In this document: positions 16,785-29,293 of the stretch, piece after piece | Layout of the letters: each line of letters begins with the position of its first letter | How positions within the stretch are numbered: position 1 is the first letter of the stretch | Notes under the pieces: generated by a model | What the model saw: only the letters and a program-made list of their open reading frames with translations | Told to the model about the DNA's origin: nothing | Databases searched by the model: none | Made by a program: the position numbers and the translations under genes | Source of the DNA: Cupriavidus sp. BIS7 | GTDB lineage: Bacteria; Pseudomonadota; Gammaproteobacteria; Burkholderiales; Burkholderiaceae | Reading direction: 5' to 3' | DNA length: 64,000 nt | Assembly: GCF_000292345.1 (NCBI RefSeq) | Contig: NZ_ALOU01000038.1 | Location: 1 to 64,000, forward strand

Positions 16785-18305
16785 ATGCCCAACGTTCGAT
16801 CGATGCTTGTTGCTGCCGGCATTCACGCACTCGCGGGGCTGGCAATGGCGTCTTCAGGACTTTCGCTCGCGGCTGCGCCGCCTGCGCCTGCACCTGCACC
16901 CGCTGTGGCCGCGCCCACCGAGAAGCCTCTGGCACCGCCACGTCAGCTTAGCCTGAGCATCAAGCCCTGGACCGGGGATTTCGACGGCATGGTGGAGCGC
17001 CGCATGATCCGCGTTCTGGTGCCATACAGCCGCACGTTGTACTTCAACGACCGCGGACGCGAGCGCGGGGTGACGGCTGACACCGTGCGGGACTTCGAAC
17101 GCTACATCAACAAGACGATGGCCGCCCGTCTCGGCAATCGGCCGATTACGGTCGTCATGATTCCGGTCACACGCGACCGCCTGCTGCCCGACCTGAACGC
17201 AGGCCTTGGCGATATTGCCGCCGGCAACCTGACGGTCACCGACGCGCGGCTGAAGCTGGTCGACTTCGTTGCCGGGCAGACCAGCAAGCCAATCCGTGAG
17301 CTTGTTATCACGGGCCCAAGATCGCCCACGCTTGCCACGCTCGACGACCTCGCCGGCAAGACCGTGCACGTGCGCCCCAGCAGCAGCTATCACGAAAGCC
17401 TGGTGGCGCTGAACAACCGTTTCAAACAGGCCGGCAAGCCGCAAATGCATCTGGTGCTGCTGCCCGATGCGCTGGAAGACGAGGACGCGATGGAAATGCT
17501 GAACGCGGGCACGCTGCAGATTCTGGTGGTCGATGACTGGAAAGCGCGCACCTGGGCGCAGATCCTCCCCAAGATCAAGGTCCACGAGGATCTCGCGGTA
17601 CGGGAAGGCAGCAAGATCGGCTGGGCATTCCGCAAGGGCAGTCCGCAGTTGAACGCCGTCATCACGGACTACTACGTGAACTTCATCAAGAAGCAGGGCC
17701 TGGCCGAATATCGGCTGAAGCAGTACATGAAGGTCGTCAAGCAGATCTCGGATAACACCAATGGTGCCGAGATCAAGCGGTTCCAGGACACCATCGCGTT
17801 CTTCGAGAAGTATGGCAAGGCCTACCATTTCGACCCGCTGATGCTTGCCGCACAGGGGTACCAGGAATCGCAACTCAACCAGGACGCACGCAGCCACGTG
17901 GGAGCGATCGGGATCATGCAGGTGATGCCGGCCACCGGGAAGGAGCTTAACGTGGGCAGCATCAAGGTCACCGAGTCCAACATTCACGCCGGCGCAAAGT
18001 ACCTGGACCAGTTGATGTCGAAGTACTTCCCCGATGCGAAGTTCTCGGACACCGACCGGCCGCTGTTCGCGTTTGCAAGCTATAACGCCGGCCCGGGAAA
18101 TATCGCCAAGATGCGCAAGGAAGCGAAGGCACGCGGCCTGGATCCGGACAAGTGGTTCAACAACGTCGAAATCGTGACGTCAGAGCGGATCGGCATAGAG
18201 ACCACCACGTACGTGCGCAACATCTACAAGTACTACGCGGCCTATCGCCTGATCGAAGACGCGCAGGCCGAGAGAAGCCGGGCCATGCAGAAGGTTGCCA
18301 AGTGA
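16785..18305 (+). CDS. MltF-like lytic transglycosylase with a binding-protein domain
   Basis: The 506-residue envelope protein has a signal sequence, a Pro/Ala linker (residues about 30-52), a SBP_bac_3 domain (about 70-310) and a C-terminal SLT transglycosylase domain. The catalytic residue should be Glu361 in YQESQLNQDARS, followed by GAIGIMQVMPATG and FASYNAGPGN. MltF enzymes cut peptidoglycan glycan strands to anhydromuropeptides and sense ligands through the N-terminal domain. The ATG at 16785 was chosen because GAGGTG lies six bases upstream; a TTG 21 nt earlier is possible. No lipobox cysteine is visible, so it is probably soluble or signal-anchored. Confidence 0.87.
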   Translation: MPNVRSMLVAAGIHALAGLAMASSGLSLAAAPPAPAPAPAVAAPTEKPLAPPRQLSLSIKPWTGDFDGMVERRMIRVLVPYSRTLYFNDRGRERGVTADTVRDFERYINKTMAARLGNRPITVVMIPVTRDRLLPDLNAGLGDIAAGNLTVTDARLKLVDFVAGQTSKPIRELVITGPRSPTLATLDDLAGKTVHVRPSSSYHESLVALNNRFKQAGKPQMHLVLLPDALEDEDAMEMLNAGTLQILVVDDWKARTWAQILPKIKVHEDLAVREGSKIGWAFRKGSPQLNAVITDYYVNFIKKQGLAEYRLKQYMKVVKQISDNTNGAEIKRFQDTIAFFEKYGKAYHFDPLMLAAQGYQESQLNQDARSHVGAIGIMQVMPATGKELNVGSIKVTESNIHAGAKYLDQLMSKYFPDAKFSDTDRPLFAFASYNAGPGNIAKMRKEAKARGLDPDKWFNNVEIVTSERIGIETTTYVRNIYKYYAAYRLIEDAQAERSRAMQKVAK

Positions 18306-18437
18306 GGCCCTGGCGGGTTGCGGTCAGCCATCTGGGCGCCTGTCCCGGCTGGCCTGACGGGCTCCGAGTCATGCCGCCGGGGCCCATAGAGCACGCGACC
18401 ACGCCGCGACCTTTCCAGGAAAATCCCGAACCAGCGA

Positions 18438-18455
18438 TTGTAGATATCTCTACAA
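18438..18455. promoter_or_regulatory. Palindromic operator upstream of chrB
   Basis: TTGTAGA and TCTACAA form a perfect 7-bp inverted repeat around TATC, 38 nt before the chrB start. ChrB proteins are chromate-responsive repressors of their own operon, so this is the natural candidate binding site. Confidence 0.65.
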
Positions 18456-18492
18456 CATTGAAGCAGTGACTACGTCCAGCTAAGCTGGGCGC

Positions 18493-19467
18493 ATGAACCC
18501 GCTTCCATCCATTTCCGAAACCGCCTGGCTACTGCTCGTCGTCAGCCTGCCGACATCAGCCGCGACGCCACGCATGCGACTCTGGCGCGGCATCAAGTCG
18601 TTGGGCGGCGCGGCGTTGCGCGATGGCGCCTACCTGCTGCCCAATCTGGCGGGCTTGCGCGCCCAGCTCCAGGCACTGGCACAGGACGCCGCTAGCGAGG
18701 ACGGCAAAGTCTGGATTCTTTCAGTTCAGGCTGCCGATGCACAGGAAGATGCCGAGTATCGCGCACTGTTCGACCGCCGCCCCGAATACGCGGCATGGAT
18801 GGCGGAGCTTTCGGGCGCCCGTGCAACGCTGGGTAGCGCGGACGAAGCGGAGCTGCTGCGCATTGCTCGCCGCCATGGCCGCGGATTCGACGCGATTCGC
18901 AAGATCGATTTTTTCCCCAACGACGCATCGGCCCGCGCAGAAGCGCAATGGCGTGATTTCAATGCAGCCATCGACATCATGCTGTCGCCGGGTGAGCCGC
19001 ACGGCGTGGCGGGCAGCATCCCGCGACGCGACCCCGCCCAATATCAGGGCCGACGCTGGGCGACACGGCGGCACCTCTGGGTCGACCGCGTCGCCTGCGC
19101 CTGGCTGATCCGGCGCTTCGTCGATCCCCATGCCACCTTCCTCTGGCTCGATGACGTCCGCGAATGCCCGGACGACGTGCTCGGTTTCGACTTCGATGGC
19201 GCGACGTTCACGCATATCGGCGATCGCGTTTCCTTTGAAGTGCTGCTTGCCAGCTTCGGGCTCGATGAGGACAAGGGACTGGCGCGCCTTGGCCAGATGA
19301 TCCATGTGCTGGACATCGGCGGCACGCCCGTTGCGGAAGCGAGCGGCTTCGAAGCGGTGCTGGCTGGCGCGCGTGAGCGCCTGCCCGATGACGATGCACT
19401 GCTGGAAGAAGTCGGCCAAGTCCTCGATTCCCTCCACACGCATTTCTCCAGCCCGCGTAAGCGCTAG
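18493..19467 (+). CDS. chrB: Chromate resistance regulator ChrB
   Basis: The 324-residue protein matches ChrB in length and layout: an N-terminal helix-rich half (WLLLVVSLPTSAATPRMRLWRGIKSLG, residues about 12-38) and a C-terminal half with RRHLWVDRVACAWLIRRFVDP and a later HIGDRVSFE. ChrB senses chromate and regulates the chr operon. It lies 48 nt before chrA on the same strand. A palindromic site lies just upstream, which fits autoregulation. The gene is complete and in frame. Confidence 0.87.
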   Translation: MNPLPSISETAWLLLVVSLPTSAATPRMRLWRGIKSLGGAALRDGAYLLPNLAGLRAQLQALAQDAASEDGKVWILSVQAADAQEDAEYRALFDRRPEYAAWMAELSGARATLGSADEAELLRIARRHGRGFDAIRKIDFFPNDASARAEAQWRDFNAAIDIMLSPGEPHGVAGSIPRRDPAQYQGRRWATRRHLWVDRVACAWLIRRFVDPHATFLWLDDVRECPDDVLGFDFDGATFTHIGDRVSFEVLLASFGLDEDKGLARLGQMIHVLDIGGTPVAEASGFEAVLAGARERLPDDDALLEEVGQVLDSLHTHFSSPRKR

Positions 19468-19515
19468 GCCGTTGCCAATCCCGGCAGAGTCAGACTTCCC
19501 ATTCCAAGAGACAAG

Positions 19516-20721
19516 ATGAACTCGCCCCAACCAACTGATACCTCGCCAGTTCCATCACCACACGAACACCCCAGCTACACGTTGCGGCAACTGGTGATGT
19601 ACTTCCTGCGGCTTGGCGCCATCGGCTTTGGCGGCCCGGTGGCGCTTGCCGGCTATATGCACCGCGATCTGGTGGATGCGCGGCAATGGATCACCGATGG
19701 TGACTACAAGGAAGGCCTCGCGCTGGCGCAACTGGCACCCGGACCGCTAGCGGCCCAACTGGCGATCTACCTCGGCTATGTGCACTACCGCATCCTGGGC
19801 GCAACGCTGGTCGGCATCGCCTTCGTGCTGCCATCGTTCCTGATGGTGGTGGCGCTCGGTTGGGCCTACGTGCGCTTCGGCGGCCTGACCTGGATGCAGT
19901 CGGTGTTCTACGGCGTGGGGGCCGCGGTGATTGGCATCATCGCAATCAGCGCCTACAAGCTGACCAACAAGAGCGTGGGCAAGGACAAGCTCCTGTGGTT
20001 TGTCTACCTGGTTCTCGCCGCAGTGACGGTGGTCACCGAATCGGAGGTGGCCTGGCTGTTCCTCGCGGGCGGCATTCTGGTCTGGTTCTGGCGCGCTCCG
20101 CCCAAGTGGATTCGGCAAGGCAGGATGAACGCCATTGCGGCGACGCCACTGCCGGCGGCAAGCGGCATGCTGAGTACGGTGGACTGGCCATTGCTTTCGC
20201 AGATCGGTGTGTTCTTTACCAAAGCCGGGGCCTTCGTCTTCGGATCCGGGCTTGCCATCGTGCCGTTTCTGTATGGCGGCGTGGTCACCGAACACCATTG
20301 GCTGAATGACAAACAGTTCGTCGATGCCGTGGCAGTGGCGATGATCACGCCGGGTCCGGTCGTCATCACGGTTGGCTTCATCGGCTACCTGGTTGCAGGC
20401 CTGCCCGGTGCGTGCGTCGCGGCGGCAGGCACGTTCCTGCCGTGCTACCTGTTCACGATCCTGCCGGCACCCTACTTCAAGAAGTACGGCAAGTTGCCTG
20501 CGATCCTGGCGTTTGTGGATGGCGTGACGGCTGCGGCAATTGGCGCCATCACCGGTGCGGTCATCGTGCTGGCAAAACGTTCGATCGTCGATATCCCGAC
20601 CGCGCTGCTGGCGCTTGTCACCGTCGCGCTGCTGCTGAAGTTCAAGAAGCTGACCGAGCCCATGATTGTGGTGGGCGCGGCGTTGATTGGACTGGTGGCC
20701 TATCCGATGCTGCACCACTGA
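19516..20721 (+). CDS. chrA: Chromate efflux transporter ChrA
   Basis: The 401-residue inner-membrane protein is a two-domain CHR transporter that exports chromate by proton motive force. The N-terminal half has the family motif FLRLGAIGFGGPVALAGYM and LAQLAPGPLAAQLA; the C-terminal half repeats the pattern with FFTKAGAFVFGSGLAIVPFL and MITPGPVVITVGFIGY. About ten hydrophobic segments are visible. It follows chrB in an operon and precedes a truncated chrC. Functional chromate resistance is likely, since both chrB and chrA are intact. Confidence 0.92.
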   Translation: MNSPQPTDTSPVPSPHEHPSYTLRQLVMYFLRLGAIGFGGPVALAGYMHRDLVDARQWITDGDYKEGLALAQLAPGPLAAQLAIYLGYVHYRILGATLVGIAFVLPSFLMVVALGWAYVRFGGLTWMQSVFYGVGAAVIGIIAISAYKLTNKSVGKDKLLWFVYLVLAAVTVVTESEVAWLFLAGGILVWFWRAPPKWIRQGRMNAIAATPLPAASGMLSTVDWPLLSQIGVFFTKAGAFVFGSGLAIVPFLYGGVVTEHHWLNDKQFVDAVAVAMITPGPVVITVGFIGYLVAGLPGACVAAAGTFLPCYLFTILPAPYFKKYGKLPAILAFVDGVTAAAIGAITGAVIVLAKRSIVDIPTALLALVTVALLLKFKKLTEPMIVVGAALIGLVAYPMLHH

Positions 20722-20743
20722 GATCCCACAGGAGATTCCTCCC

Positions 20744-20800
20744 ATGACCTATCAGATGAAGCCGCTTGGCATCGCCCGCAAGACCGGTGCGATTCTGTAA
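20744..20800 (+). pseudogene. Remnant of chrC (iron superoxide dismutase of the chr operon)
   Basis: An ATG with AGGAG seven to eight bases upstream opens an 18-residue frame that begins MTYQMKPLG and then ends IARKTGAIL before TAA. From memory, ChrC superoxide dismutases of chr operons start MTYxLKPL, so the first nine residues look like the beginning of chrC with the rest deleted. It lies exactly where chrC usually sits, 22 nt after chrA. The good ribosome-binding site survives and could now feed ribosomes to the MFS gene that starts 14 nt later. Coincidence cannot be excluded for so short a match. Confidence 0.45.
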
Positions 20801-20814
20801 TCGCGGCCATCCGC

Positions 20815-22032
20815 ATGAAGCTCGCGGGCCTTGTGCTTCCGCCAGGTATCGACGCAAGCGTGATGCCGCTTCTTGTTGGGCGAGCGCTACGCGGATTGTG
20901 CGACGGCTATGTTGCGGTACTTTTGCCGGCGTACCTGCTGGGTCTTGGCTTTGGCCAGTTTTCCGTCGGGCTGATCAGTAGTGCCACGCTAATCGGCTCC
21001 GCACTCGCCACGATCCTGGTCGGCCTCATTGGTAGTCGCTTTCCACAACGCCGTCTGCTGATCCTGGCAGCAGTGCTGATGGCGGCGACCGGGGCGGGCT
21101 TTGCTGGGCTGACGTCGCTCTGGCCACTGTTGATCGTAGCCTTTGTCGGTACGCTGAACCCAAGCTCGGGCGATGTCAGCGTGTTCCTCCCGCTGGAGCA
21201 AGCTCGGCTTGCCGACGCAGCGATACCCACCGCGCGTACGGCGCTGTTCGCCCGCTATAGCCTCGTTGGCGCCTTCTCCGCAGCCATCGGCGCCCTGGCC
21301 GCCGCCCTGCCGGCCTGGCTCTCCGTGAACGCTGGCGTGTCGTACCTGGCCGCGATACGCCTGATGTTTGTCATCTATGCCTTGACCGGCGTTGTCCTCT
21401 GGGCCCTATATGCCAGACTCCCCGCGCACCATCCCCAATCGATTGCAGCAACCACTCCCCTGGGTCCGTCAAGGCGCATCGTCATGCGTCTGGCAATGCT
21501 GTTCAGCGTCGACGCATTTGCGGGCGGCCTGGTCGTCAATGCCTTGCTGTCACTCTGGCTGATACAGCGCTTCGGGATGACGCCGGGCGCGGCGGGCCTG
21601 TTTTTCTTCTGGGCCGGATTGCTGACAACGGCCTCCCAGCTCGTGGCGGTGCCGCTGGCTCGGAAGATCGGTCTGCTGAACACAATGGTGTTTACGCACA
21701 TCCCCTCCAGCGCTTTCCTGATCGCCGCTGCCTTCGCACCGTCGTTGACACTGACCCTCCTGCTGTTGCTTGCGCGCAGCGCACTGTCACAAATGGATGT
21801 GCCGACCCGGACGGCGTATGTGATGGCGGTGGTGACGCCCGCCGAGCGCACTGCGGCCGCAGGCCTGACAGCAGTTCCCAGGAGCCTGGCCGCTGCCATC
21901 AGCCCGGTGCTTGCAGGCGGCCTGATGGCCATGGGCTGGATCGGGGCACCGTTGCTGGCCTGCGGATTGCTGAAGATCGGCTATGACATCGCCATTCTGA
22001 CTGCCTTCAGGCGTGTCAGGCCACTTAACTGA
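20815..22032 (+). CDS. MFS transporter downstream of the chr operon
   Basis: The 405-residue membrane protein has the twelve-segment MFS pattern, with LLVGRALRGLCDGYVAVLLPAYL at the start and ALSQMDVPTRTAYVMAVVTPAERTAAAG in the later half, reminiscent of multidrug-type carriers. It starts 14 nt after the chrC remnant without a strong ribosome-binding site of its own, so translation may depend on reinitiation from the short upstream frame. MFS genes occur near chr genes in other metal-resistant bacteria, but a role in chromate resistance is only inferred from position. Confidence 0.78.
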   Translation: MKLAGLVLPPGIDASVMPLLVGRALRGLCDGYVAVLLPAYLLGLGFGQFSVGLISSATLIGSALATILVGLIGSRFPQRRLLILAAVLMAATGAGFAGLTSLWPLLIVAFVGTLNPSSGDVSVFLPLEQARLADAAIPTARTALFARYSLVGAFSAAIGALAAALPAWLSVNAGVSYLAAIRLMFVIYALTGVVLWALYARLPAHHPQSIAATTPLGPSRRIVMRLAMLFSVDAFAGGLVVNALLSLWLIQRFGMTPGAAGLFFFWAGLLTTASQLVAVPLARKIGLLNTMVFTHIPSSAFLIAAAFAPSLTLTLLLLLARSALSQMDVPTRTAYVMAVVTPAERTAAAGLTAVPRSLAAAISPVLAGGLMAMGWIGAPLLACGLLKIGYDIAILTAFRRVRPLN

Positions 22033-22083
22033 ACAGACATTGGCGTCGAGCCAGGCTCGCTCTATCGACCTGAGGTGTGGGTA

Positions 22084-22122
22084 ATGAAAAAGGCCCGTGT
22101 CCTTTCAGAGCACGAGCCTTAA
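22084..22122 (-). terminator. Rho-independent terminator of ssb
   Basis: On the minus strand, AAGGCTCGTG pairs with CACGGGCCTT (one G-U) around an 11-nt loop, then TTTTC follows. It lies about 27 nt after the ssb stop codon. Confidence 0.82.
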
Positions 22123-22148
22123 TCAACAAGAAAACAATGAAGCAGGTT

Positions 22149-22709
22149 TTAGAACGGGATGTCGTCGTCCATGTCCTCGAACCCGTTCGACGGGGCTTGC
22201 TGCTGGCGGCGCTGGCCGCCTTGCTGGCCACCCTGGCCGCCCTGGCCACCACCCTGACCACGGCCACCGGCATAGCCACCGCCACCACCGCCTTGCGATT
22301 CGCGGCTGTAGCCGCCGCCAGCACCACCACCGGCGCCGCCGCCGTAGCCGCCTTCATCGCCACCGCCACCCTGACCGCGGCCGCCCAGCATCTGCATCTG
22401 GTCCGCCACGATTTCGGTGCTGTACTTGTCCTGGCCCGCCTGGTCCTGCCACTTGCGCGTGCGGATGCGGCCTTCGATATAGACCGACGATCCCTTCTTC
22501 AGGTACTGGCCGGCGATCTCGGCCAGCTTGCCGAAGAACGCGATGCGGTGCCACTCGGTGGCTTCCTTGAATTCGCCGGACTGCTTGTCCTTGTAACGGT
22601 CGGTCGTCGCCAGCCGGATGTTGGTCACGGCATCGCCGCTGGGCATGTAGCGTGTTTCCGGGTCGGCGCCCAGATTGCCGACGAGAATGACTTTGTTGAC
22701 CGATGCCAT
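22149..22709 (-). CDS. ssb: Single-stranded DNA-binding protein
   Basis: The 186-residue protein protects single-stranded DNA in replication, repair and recombination. The OB-fold domain covers residues 1-112 ([49 protein letters not shown]). A Gly/Gln/Arg-rich linker of about 60 residues follows, and the acidic tip DDDIPF binds partner proteins. It is not next to uvrA; an MFS gene and a structured repeat lie between them. Confidence 0.96.
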   Translation of the reverse strand: MASVNKVILVGNLGADPETRYMPSGDAVTNIRLATTDRYKDKQSGEFKEATEWHRIAFFGKLAEIAGQYLKKGSSVYIEGRIRTRKWQDQAGQDKYSTEIVADQMQMLGGRGQGGGGDEGGYGGGAGGGAGGGYSRESQGGGGGGYAGGRGQGGGQGGQGGQQGGQRRQQQAPSNGFEDMDDDIPF

Positions 22710-22772
22710 GTAGATCTCTCCAGAGGACCGCGCCCTTTCAGCGCGGCAATAAACGTAAGGAACGTGTAAATA

Positions 22773-22887
22773 AAAGACGCTATCAAAATGATTCTGGCGT
22801 CGTTGCGCGGCCTTGGCCGTACCACTTGTACTGTCTGCGGCCCCGCGCCTAGCCAGAACCGCTTCGCTTCATTTTGATAGCGCCTCT
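22773..22887 (-). repeat. Structured interspersed repeat, copy 2 (115 nt)
   Basis: On the plus strand the arms are AAAGACGCTATCAAAATG (22773-22790) and CATTTTGATAGCGCCTCT (22870-22887). They pair over 18 positions, with two A-C mismatches that become G-U on the minus strand. The core shares ATTCTGGCGTCGTTGCGCGG, TACCACTTGTACTGTCTGCG and TAGCCAGAACCGCTTCGCTT with the other copies. It lies in the 300-nt gap between ssb and an MFS gene. Apart from this element, 22710-23009 shows no confident feature. Confidence 0.9.
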
Positions 22888-23009
22888 AAAAGCCGGGACG
22901 TAAACGACATCACGCGCCCTTCGGAAAAGTCCGTCAGGCGCGTGTTCATGCTAACGCCAATACAGCGGAAAAGCGTTTCGGGCAGATACCGATACGCAAA
23001 ATTCTGTGA

Positions 23010-24266
23010 CTAGGCCGCCACCGCAGAAGTGCCGCCATGCCCGCGGGCCGGCGGCGCCTTCATGCTCCACGCGATTATAAGCCAGAGCACCAGTACGACC
23101 GCGCAGCCAATGAAGACGGCGCTGCGGCCTTCGTGCTTGAGCAGCCAGCCGCCGACCACGCCGCCAAGGAACAGTCCCATGGCCTGGGTCGTGTTGTAGA
23201 TCCCCAGCGCGGCGCCACGGCTGGCGGCCGCGTAGCGCGACACCAGCGACGGCTGCATCGCTTCCAGCACATTGAACGCGACGAAGAACAGCAGCAGCAC
23301 GCCGACGATCGGCCACAGGCCGTGCACCGATGCGAACAGGATCTGGACGACGGTCATCAGCGCCACCGAAGCCAGCAGCACCGGGCGAACCTTGCCGTAG
23401 CGCTCGGCGGCCATCATCGGCGCCAGCATCAGCAGGAACGACACCAGCACGACGGGCAGATAGACCTTCCAGTGCTGGTCCAGCGGCATGCCCGCGTCGG
23501 TCAGCATGGCCGGGACCACCATGAACATGGCCACCTGGCTTGCATGCAGCGCCAGCACGCCAACGTTCAACCGGACCAAGTCGGCATTCATCAGCACCTG
23601 GCGGAACGGAAGCTGCACCGGATGCGGCGGCGGCGGGGTCGGCACCAGGAACAGCGTCACGCCGATCGCCACCACGCCCAGCACGGCCATCAGGCCAAAG
23701 ATGCCGGACATGCCGATCGAGTGCAGCAGCGGCGAGGCAATCACCAGCGACAACGCGAAGGTCAGGCCGATACTGCCGCCGACCATGGCCATGGCCTTGG
23801 TGCGATGGCGTTCACGCGTCAGGTCGGCGATGCAGGCCGTGATGGCCGCGGAAATCGCGCCCATGCCCTGCAACGCGCGGCCGATCGTGATGCCAGTCAG
23901 TGTGTCGGCGAACGCCGCGATCAGCGCGCCCGCCACGAACAGCAGCAGCCCGCCGACCATGACCGGCTTGCGCCCGATCCGGTCGGACAGCCAGCCCAGC
24001 GGAATGTGCAGGAAAGCTTGCATCAGGCCGTAGATACCCATCGCCAGGCCCACGCGCTGGGCGTCATGCCCATCGGGCAGCGTGTGCGCGTATTCGGCAA
24101 AGACCGGCAGGATCAGGAACAGGCCCAGCATGCGCAGGGCAAAGATGCTGGCCAGCGAGAGACTGGCACGCAACTCGCCGCGGGTCATGCGGTCGCGTGC
24201 GGCTTCCGCCTGGGCGGGCTCGTTGGCAAGGGTAGCGGGCTGTGGGGAAGGCGGGATCGACGGCAT
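23010..24266 (-). CDS. MFS transporter (sugar/drug efflux type)
   Basis: The 418-residue membrane protein shows twelve hydrophobic segments and the loop 2-3 motif [13 protein letters not shown] near residue 95, which is strongly conserved in MFS efflux proteins. Its hydrophilic N-terminus of about 30 residues is Pro-rich. The ATG at 24266 is the only start between the uvrA promoter region and the first segment that gives this leader; MTRGEL, 26 codons later, is an alternative. It is divergent from uvrA. Substrate unknown. Confidence 0.85.
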   Translation of the reverse strand: MPSIPPSPQPATLANEPAQAEAARDRMTRGELRASLSLASIFALRMLGLFLILPVFAEYAHTLPDGHDAQRVGLAMGIYGLMQAFLHIPLGWLSDRIGRKPVMVGGLLLFVAGALIAAFADTLTGITIGRALQGMGAISAAITACIADLTRERHRTKAMAMVGGSIGLTFALSLVIASPLLHSIGMSGIFGLMAVLGVVAIGVTLFLVPTPPPPHPVQLPFRQVLMNADLVRLNVGVLALHASQVAMFMVVPAMLTDAGMPLDQHWKVYLPVVLVSFLLMLAPMMAAERYGKVRPVLLASVALMTVVQILFASVHGLWPIVGVLLLFFVAFNVLEAMQPSLVSRYAAASRGAALGIYNTTQAMGLFLGGVVGGWLLKHEGRSAVFIGCAVVLVLWLIIAWSMKAPPARGHGGTSAVAA

Positions 24267-24534
24267 TGCGGTCGTATAAGGAATTCTGGTTCGGTCGGCG
24301 ACAGCTTCGATCGCCCGAGGGCCGGGAAGTTGCTGACATCGCGCTGTCTCCACCCCGCTGTCATCCCTGTCTGGCGCCGGGCAACCCCGGAAACCGAAGT
24401 TCGGTATATTAGCAGGTTTGCTTCCCGCGATTTTCGGATCACCCGCAGCACTTTGCGGTCCGCAAAACGCGTGTCGCGGCAGGCTGGCCGCCGCTTCGGG
24501 CGCCACTAGCGCAGCGCAAGGCACTTTGACGGAT

Positions 24535-27399
<2,865 letters not shown>

Positions 27400-27438
27400 G
27401 ACCGGCAGCGATCGAGACGCCATCGCCCTCCGCTATGC

Positions 27439-27470
27439 GCTCCCCTCGCCCACGTGCGGGCGATGGGAGC
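27439..27470. repeat. GC-rich hairpin repeat between convergent genes (family B, copy 1)
   Basis: GCTCCCCTCGCCC pairs with GGGCGATGGGAGC around ACGTGC, with one mismatch in 13. It lies between the ends of uvrA and the Na/Pi cotransporter gene. No T-run follows, so it is not a classic terminator. Its layout resembles the hairpin at 30999-31031. Confidence 0.6.
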
Positions 27471-27486
27471 AAACCATCCGCGATCC

Positions 27487-29160
27487 CTACCCTGCCTCCG
27501 CCACGTCGAGCTTCTCCCCCGCATCCTCTTTCATCCTGCTGCGGTTCATCAGCCCCGCCTGCTCCAGCACCGGATACGCCGTGGCACAGAACAGCGAGTT
27601 GAGTCGCTTCAGCTCGGCAATCAGATCCAGGTGCAGCGAGCTCGTCTCAATGCTTTCCACGGTCTGCACGGCCACACGCTGCAGGTGCGAACGCGCCAGC
27701 TCGCGCTCCAGGTCGCGGAAGGCGGCTTTTTCCCCCATGAGCTGTTGCGCGCTGCGCAGGTCGCCGGTCAGGAACACCGACATTCCGAGCCGCAGGTTAG
27801 CCACCACGCGCGCGTGCATCTCCGCGATTTCCTGCATGCCCGCCTCGGAGAACGACAGGTTGTGCGCGATCTTCTTTTCCCTGGCGTCGATGATCACACG
27901 CTCGATCAGATCCCCCGCGTGCTCCAGGTTGATCGTCAGCGAAATGATCTCGGTCCAGCGCTGGCCGTCACGCTCGTCCAGCGCCTCGGTGCTGATCTGC
28001 GTCAGGTAGAGCTTGATCGCGGTGTAGAGATCGTCTATTTCGTTGTCGATGCGGCAAGTGTTGTTGGCAAGCTTCAGGTCGTTGGTCCGCAGCACGCGCA
28101 GCAGGTTGTCGAGCATCTGCTCGACACGATCGCCAATGCGCAGCACTTCACGCGCGGCGTTGGAAAGCGCCAGCGTCGGCGTGGACAGCGCGGATGGATC
28201 GAGGTGACGCGGCGTGACCTGGCTGTCGCCGGTATTGCTGCCCGGCAGGATCGCATCGCACAGCCGCGCCAGCGGTGCGGTGGCGCCCAGCAGCAGGATT
28301 GCGAGTGCCACGTTGAACAGCAGGTGGAAGTTCACGATCATCCGCTGCGGATCACTGCCGACCAGCGCCAGCAGTTCCTCGGCCTTCGAAAGCAGCGGCA
28401 GCGCGATCACACAGCCGAGCAGTCGCGACAGCAGATTGCCCAGCGTCACGCGCTTGCCGGGCTGGTTGTTGCCCGAGGTCGACAGCAACGCGGAGACCCC
28501 CGATCCGAGATTGGCGCCCAGTACCAGCGCCATCGCCACGTGGATCGACACCACTCCCGCGGAAGCCAGCGCGCCGCAGAACAGCACCATGGCCAGGCTC
28601 GAATAGCAAAGGATGGTCAGCAGCGCACCGATCAACATGTCCAGCGCGGGATCACCGGTCAGCGTGCTGAACAGCACCTTGACGCCGGCCGCCTGCACCA
28701 CGGGCCGCGTGGCGATGGAAATCAGTTCAAGCGCCAGCGTGATCAGGCCCAGCCCGATCAGCACGCGGCCCACATGTCCGGCCTTGTTGCCCTTCCAGGT
28801 CAGATGCAGGATCACGCCGACAAAGATCAGCAGCGGGGACAGCCATGACAGGTCGAGCGAAAACACCTGCACCATCAGCGCGGTACCCACGTTCGCGCCC
28901 AGCATGATTGCGAGCGCGGGCGCCACCGCGATCAAACCCTGACCGACGAACGAACTGACGATAACGGCCGTCGCATTGCTGCTCTGGACAAGGCCCGTCA
29001 CGCCTACCCCCGCAAGGAAGGCGGCAAAACGGTTGGATACGCTGACGGAAAGCACCTGGCGCAGATTGGCGCCGTACACGCGCAGGATGCCGACTTTGAC
29101 GATATTGGTGCCCCAGATCAGGAGCGCCACGCCGGAGAGAAGATGAAGCAGTACGCCCAT
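27487..29160 (-). CDS. Na+/phosphate cotransporter family protein (NptA/YjbB type)
   Basis: The 557-residue protein has an N-terminal membrane half made of two inverted PNaS repeats (first repeat TGLVQSSNATAVIVSSFVGQG near 56, second LCYSSLAMVLFCGALASAG near 185), followed by a cytosolic PhoU-like helical domain from about 340 to 540 (LEHAGDLIERVI). Relatives move phosphate with sodium; YjbB of E. coli exports phosphate. The fusion to a PhoU-like domain suggests the domain regulates transport. It is convergent with uvrA and divides from apt by 133 nt. Confidence 0.87.
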   Translation of the reverse strand: MGVLLHLLSGVALLIWGTNIVKVGILRVYGANLRQVLSVSVSNRFAAFLAGVGVTGLVQSSNATAVIVSSFVGQGLIAVAPALAIMLGANVGTALMVQVFSLDLSWLSPLLIFVGVILHLTWKGNKAGHVGRVLIGLGLITLALELISIATRPVVQAAGVKVLFSTLTGDPALDMLIGALLTILCYSSLAMVLFCGALASAGVVSIHVAMALVLGANLGSGVSALLSTSGNNQPGKRVTLGNLLSRLLGCVIALPLLSKAEELLALVGSDPQRMIVNFHLLFNVALAILLLGATAPLARLCDAILPGSNTGDSQVTPRHLDPSALSTPTLALSNAAREVLRIGDRVEQMLDNLLRVLRTNDLKLANNTCRIDNEIDDLYTAIKLYLTQISTEALDERDGQRWTEIISLTINLEHAGDLIERVIIDAREKKIAHNLSFSEAGMQEIAEMHARVVANLRLGMSVFLTGDLRSAQQLMGEKAAFRDLERELARSHLQRVAVQTVESIETSSLHLDLIAELKRLNSLFCATAYPVLEQAGLMNRSRMKEDAGEKLDVAEAG

Positions 29161-29293
29161 TGTGCGGCCCTCATTGTGACCGGTGCCGGCCGGGCAGGTG
29201 CGAGGCGTGCAGCCCGGTCATCGCATTGTTATTGCATGGGGGCATTATGCGCCCCGCTGTTACACGGGGCAAATCGCGGCAGGGCGCGCCGGC

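Noticed and set aside
23037-24509. 490-codon frame antisense to the MFS gene and running to uvrA
   Set aside because: It is a shadow frame without conserved motifs and it crosses the uvrA promoter region.
24267-24534. LexA/SOS box upstream of uvrA
   Set aside because: No CTGT-N8-ACAG match was found in the intergenic region.
24418-24534. Upstream extension of uvrA by 39 codons
   Set aside because: The extension covers the probable promoter and the ATG at 24535 gives the standard UvrA N-terminus.
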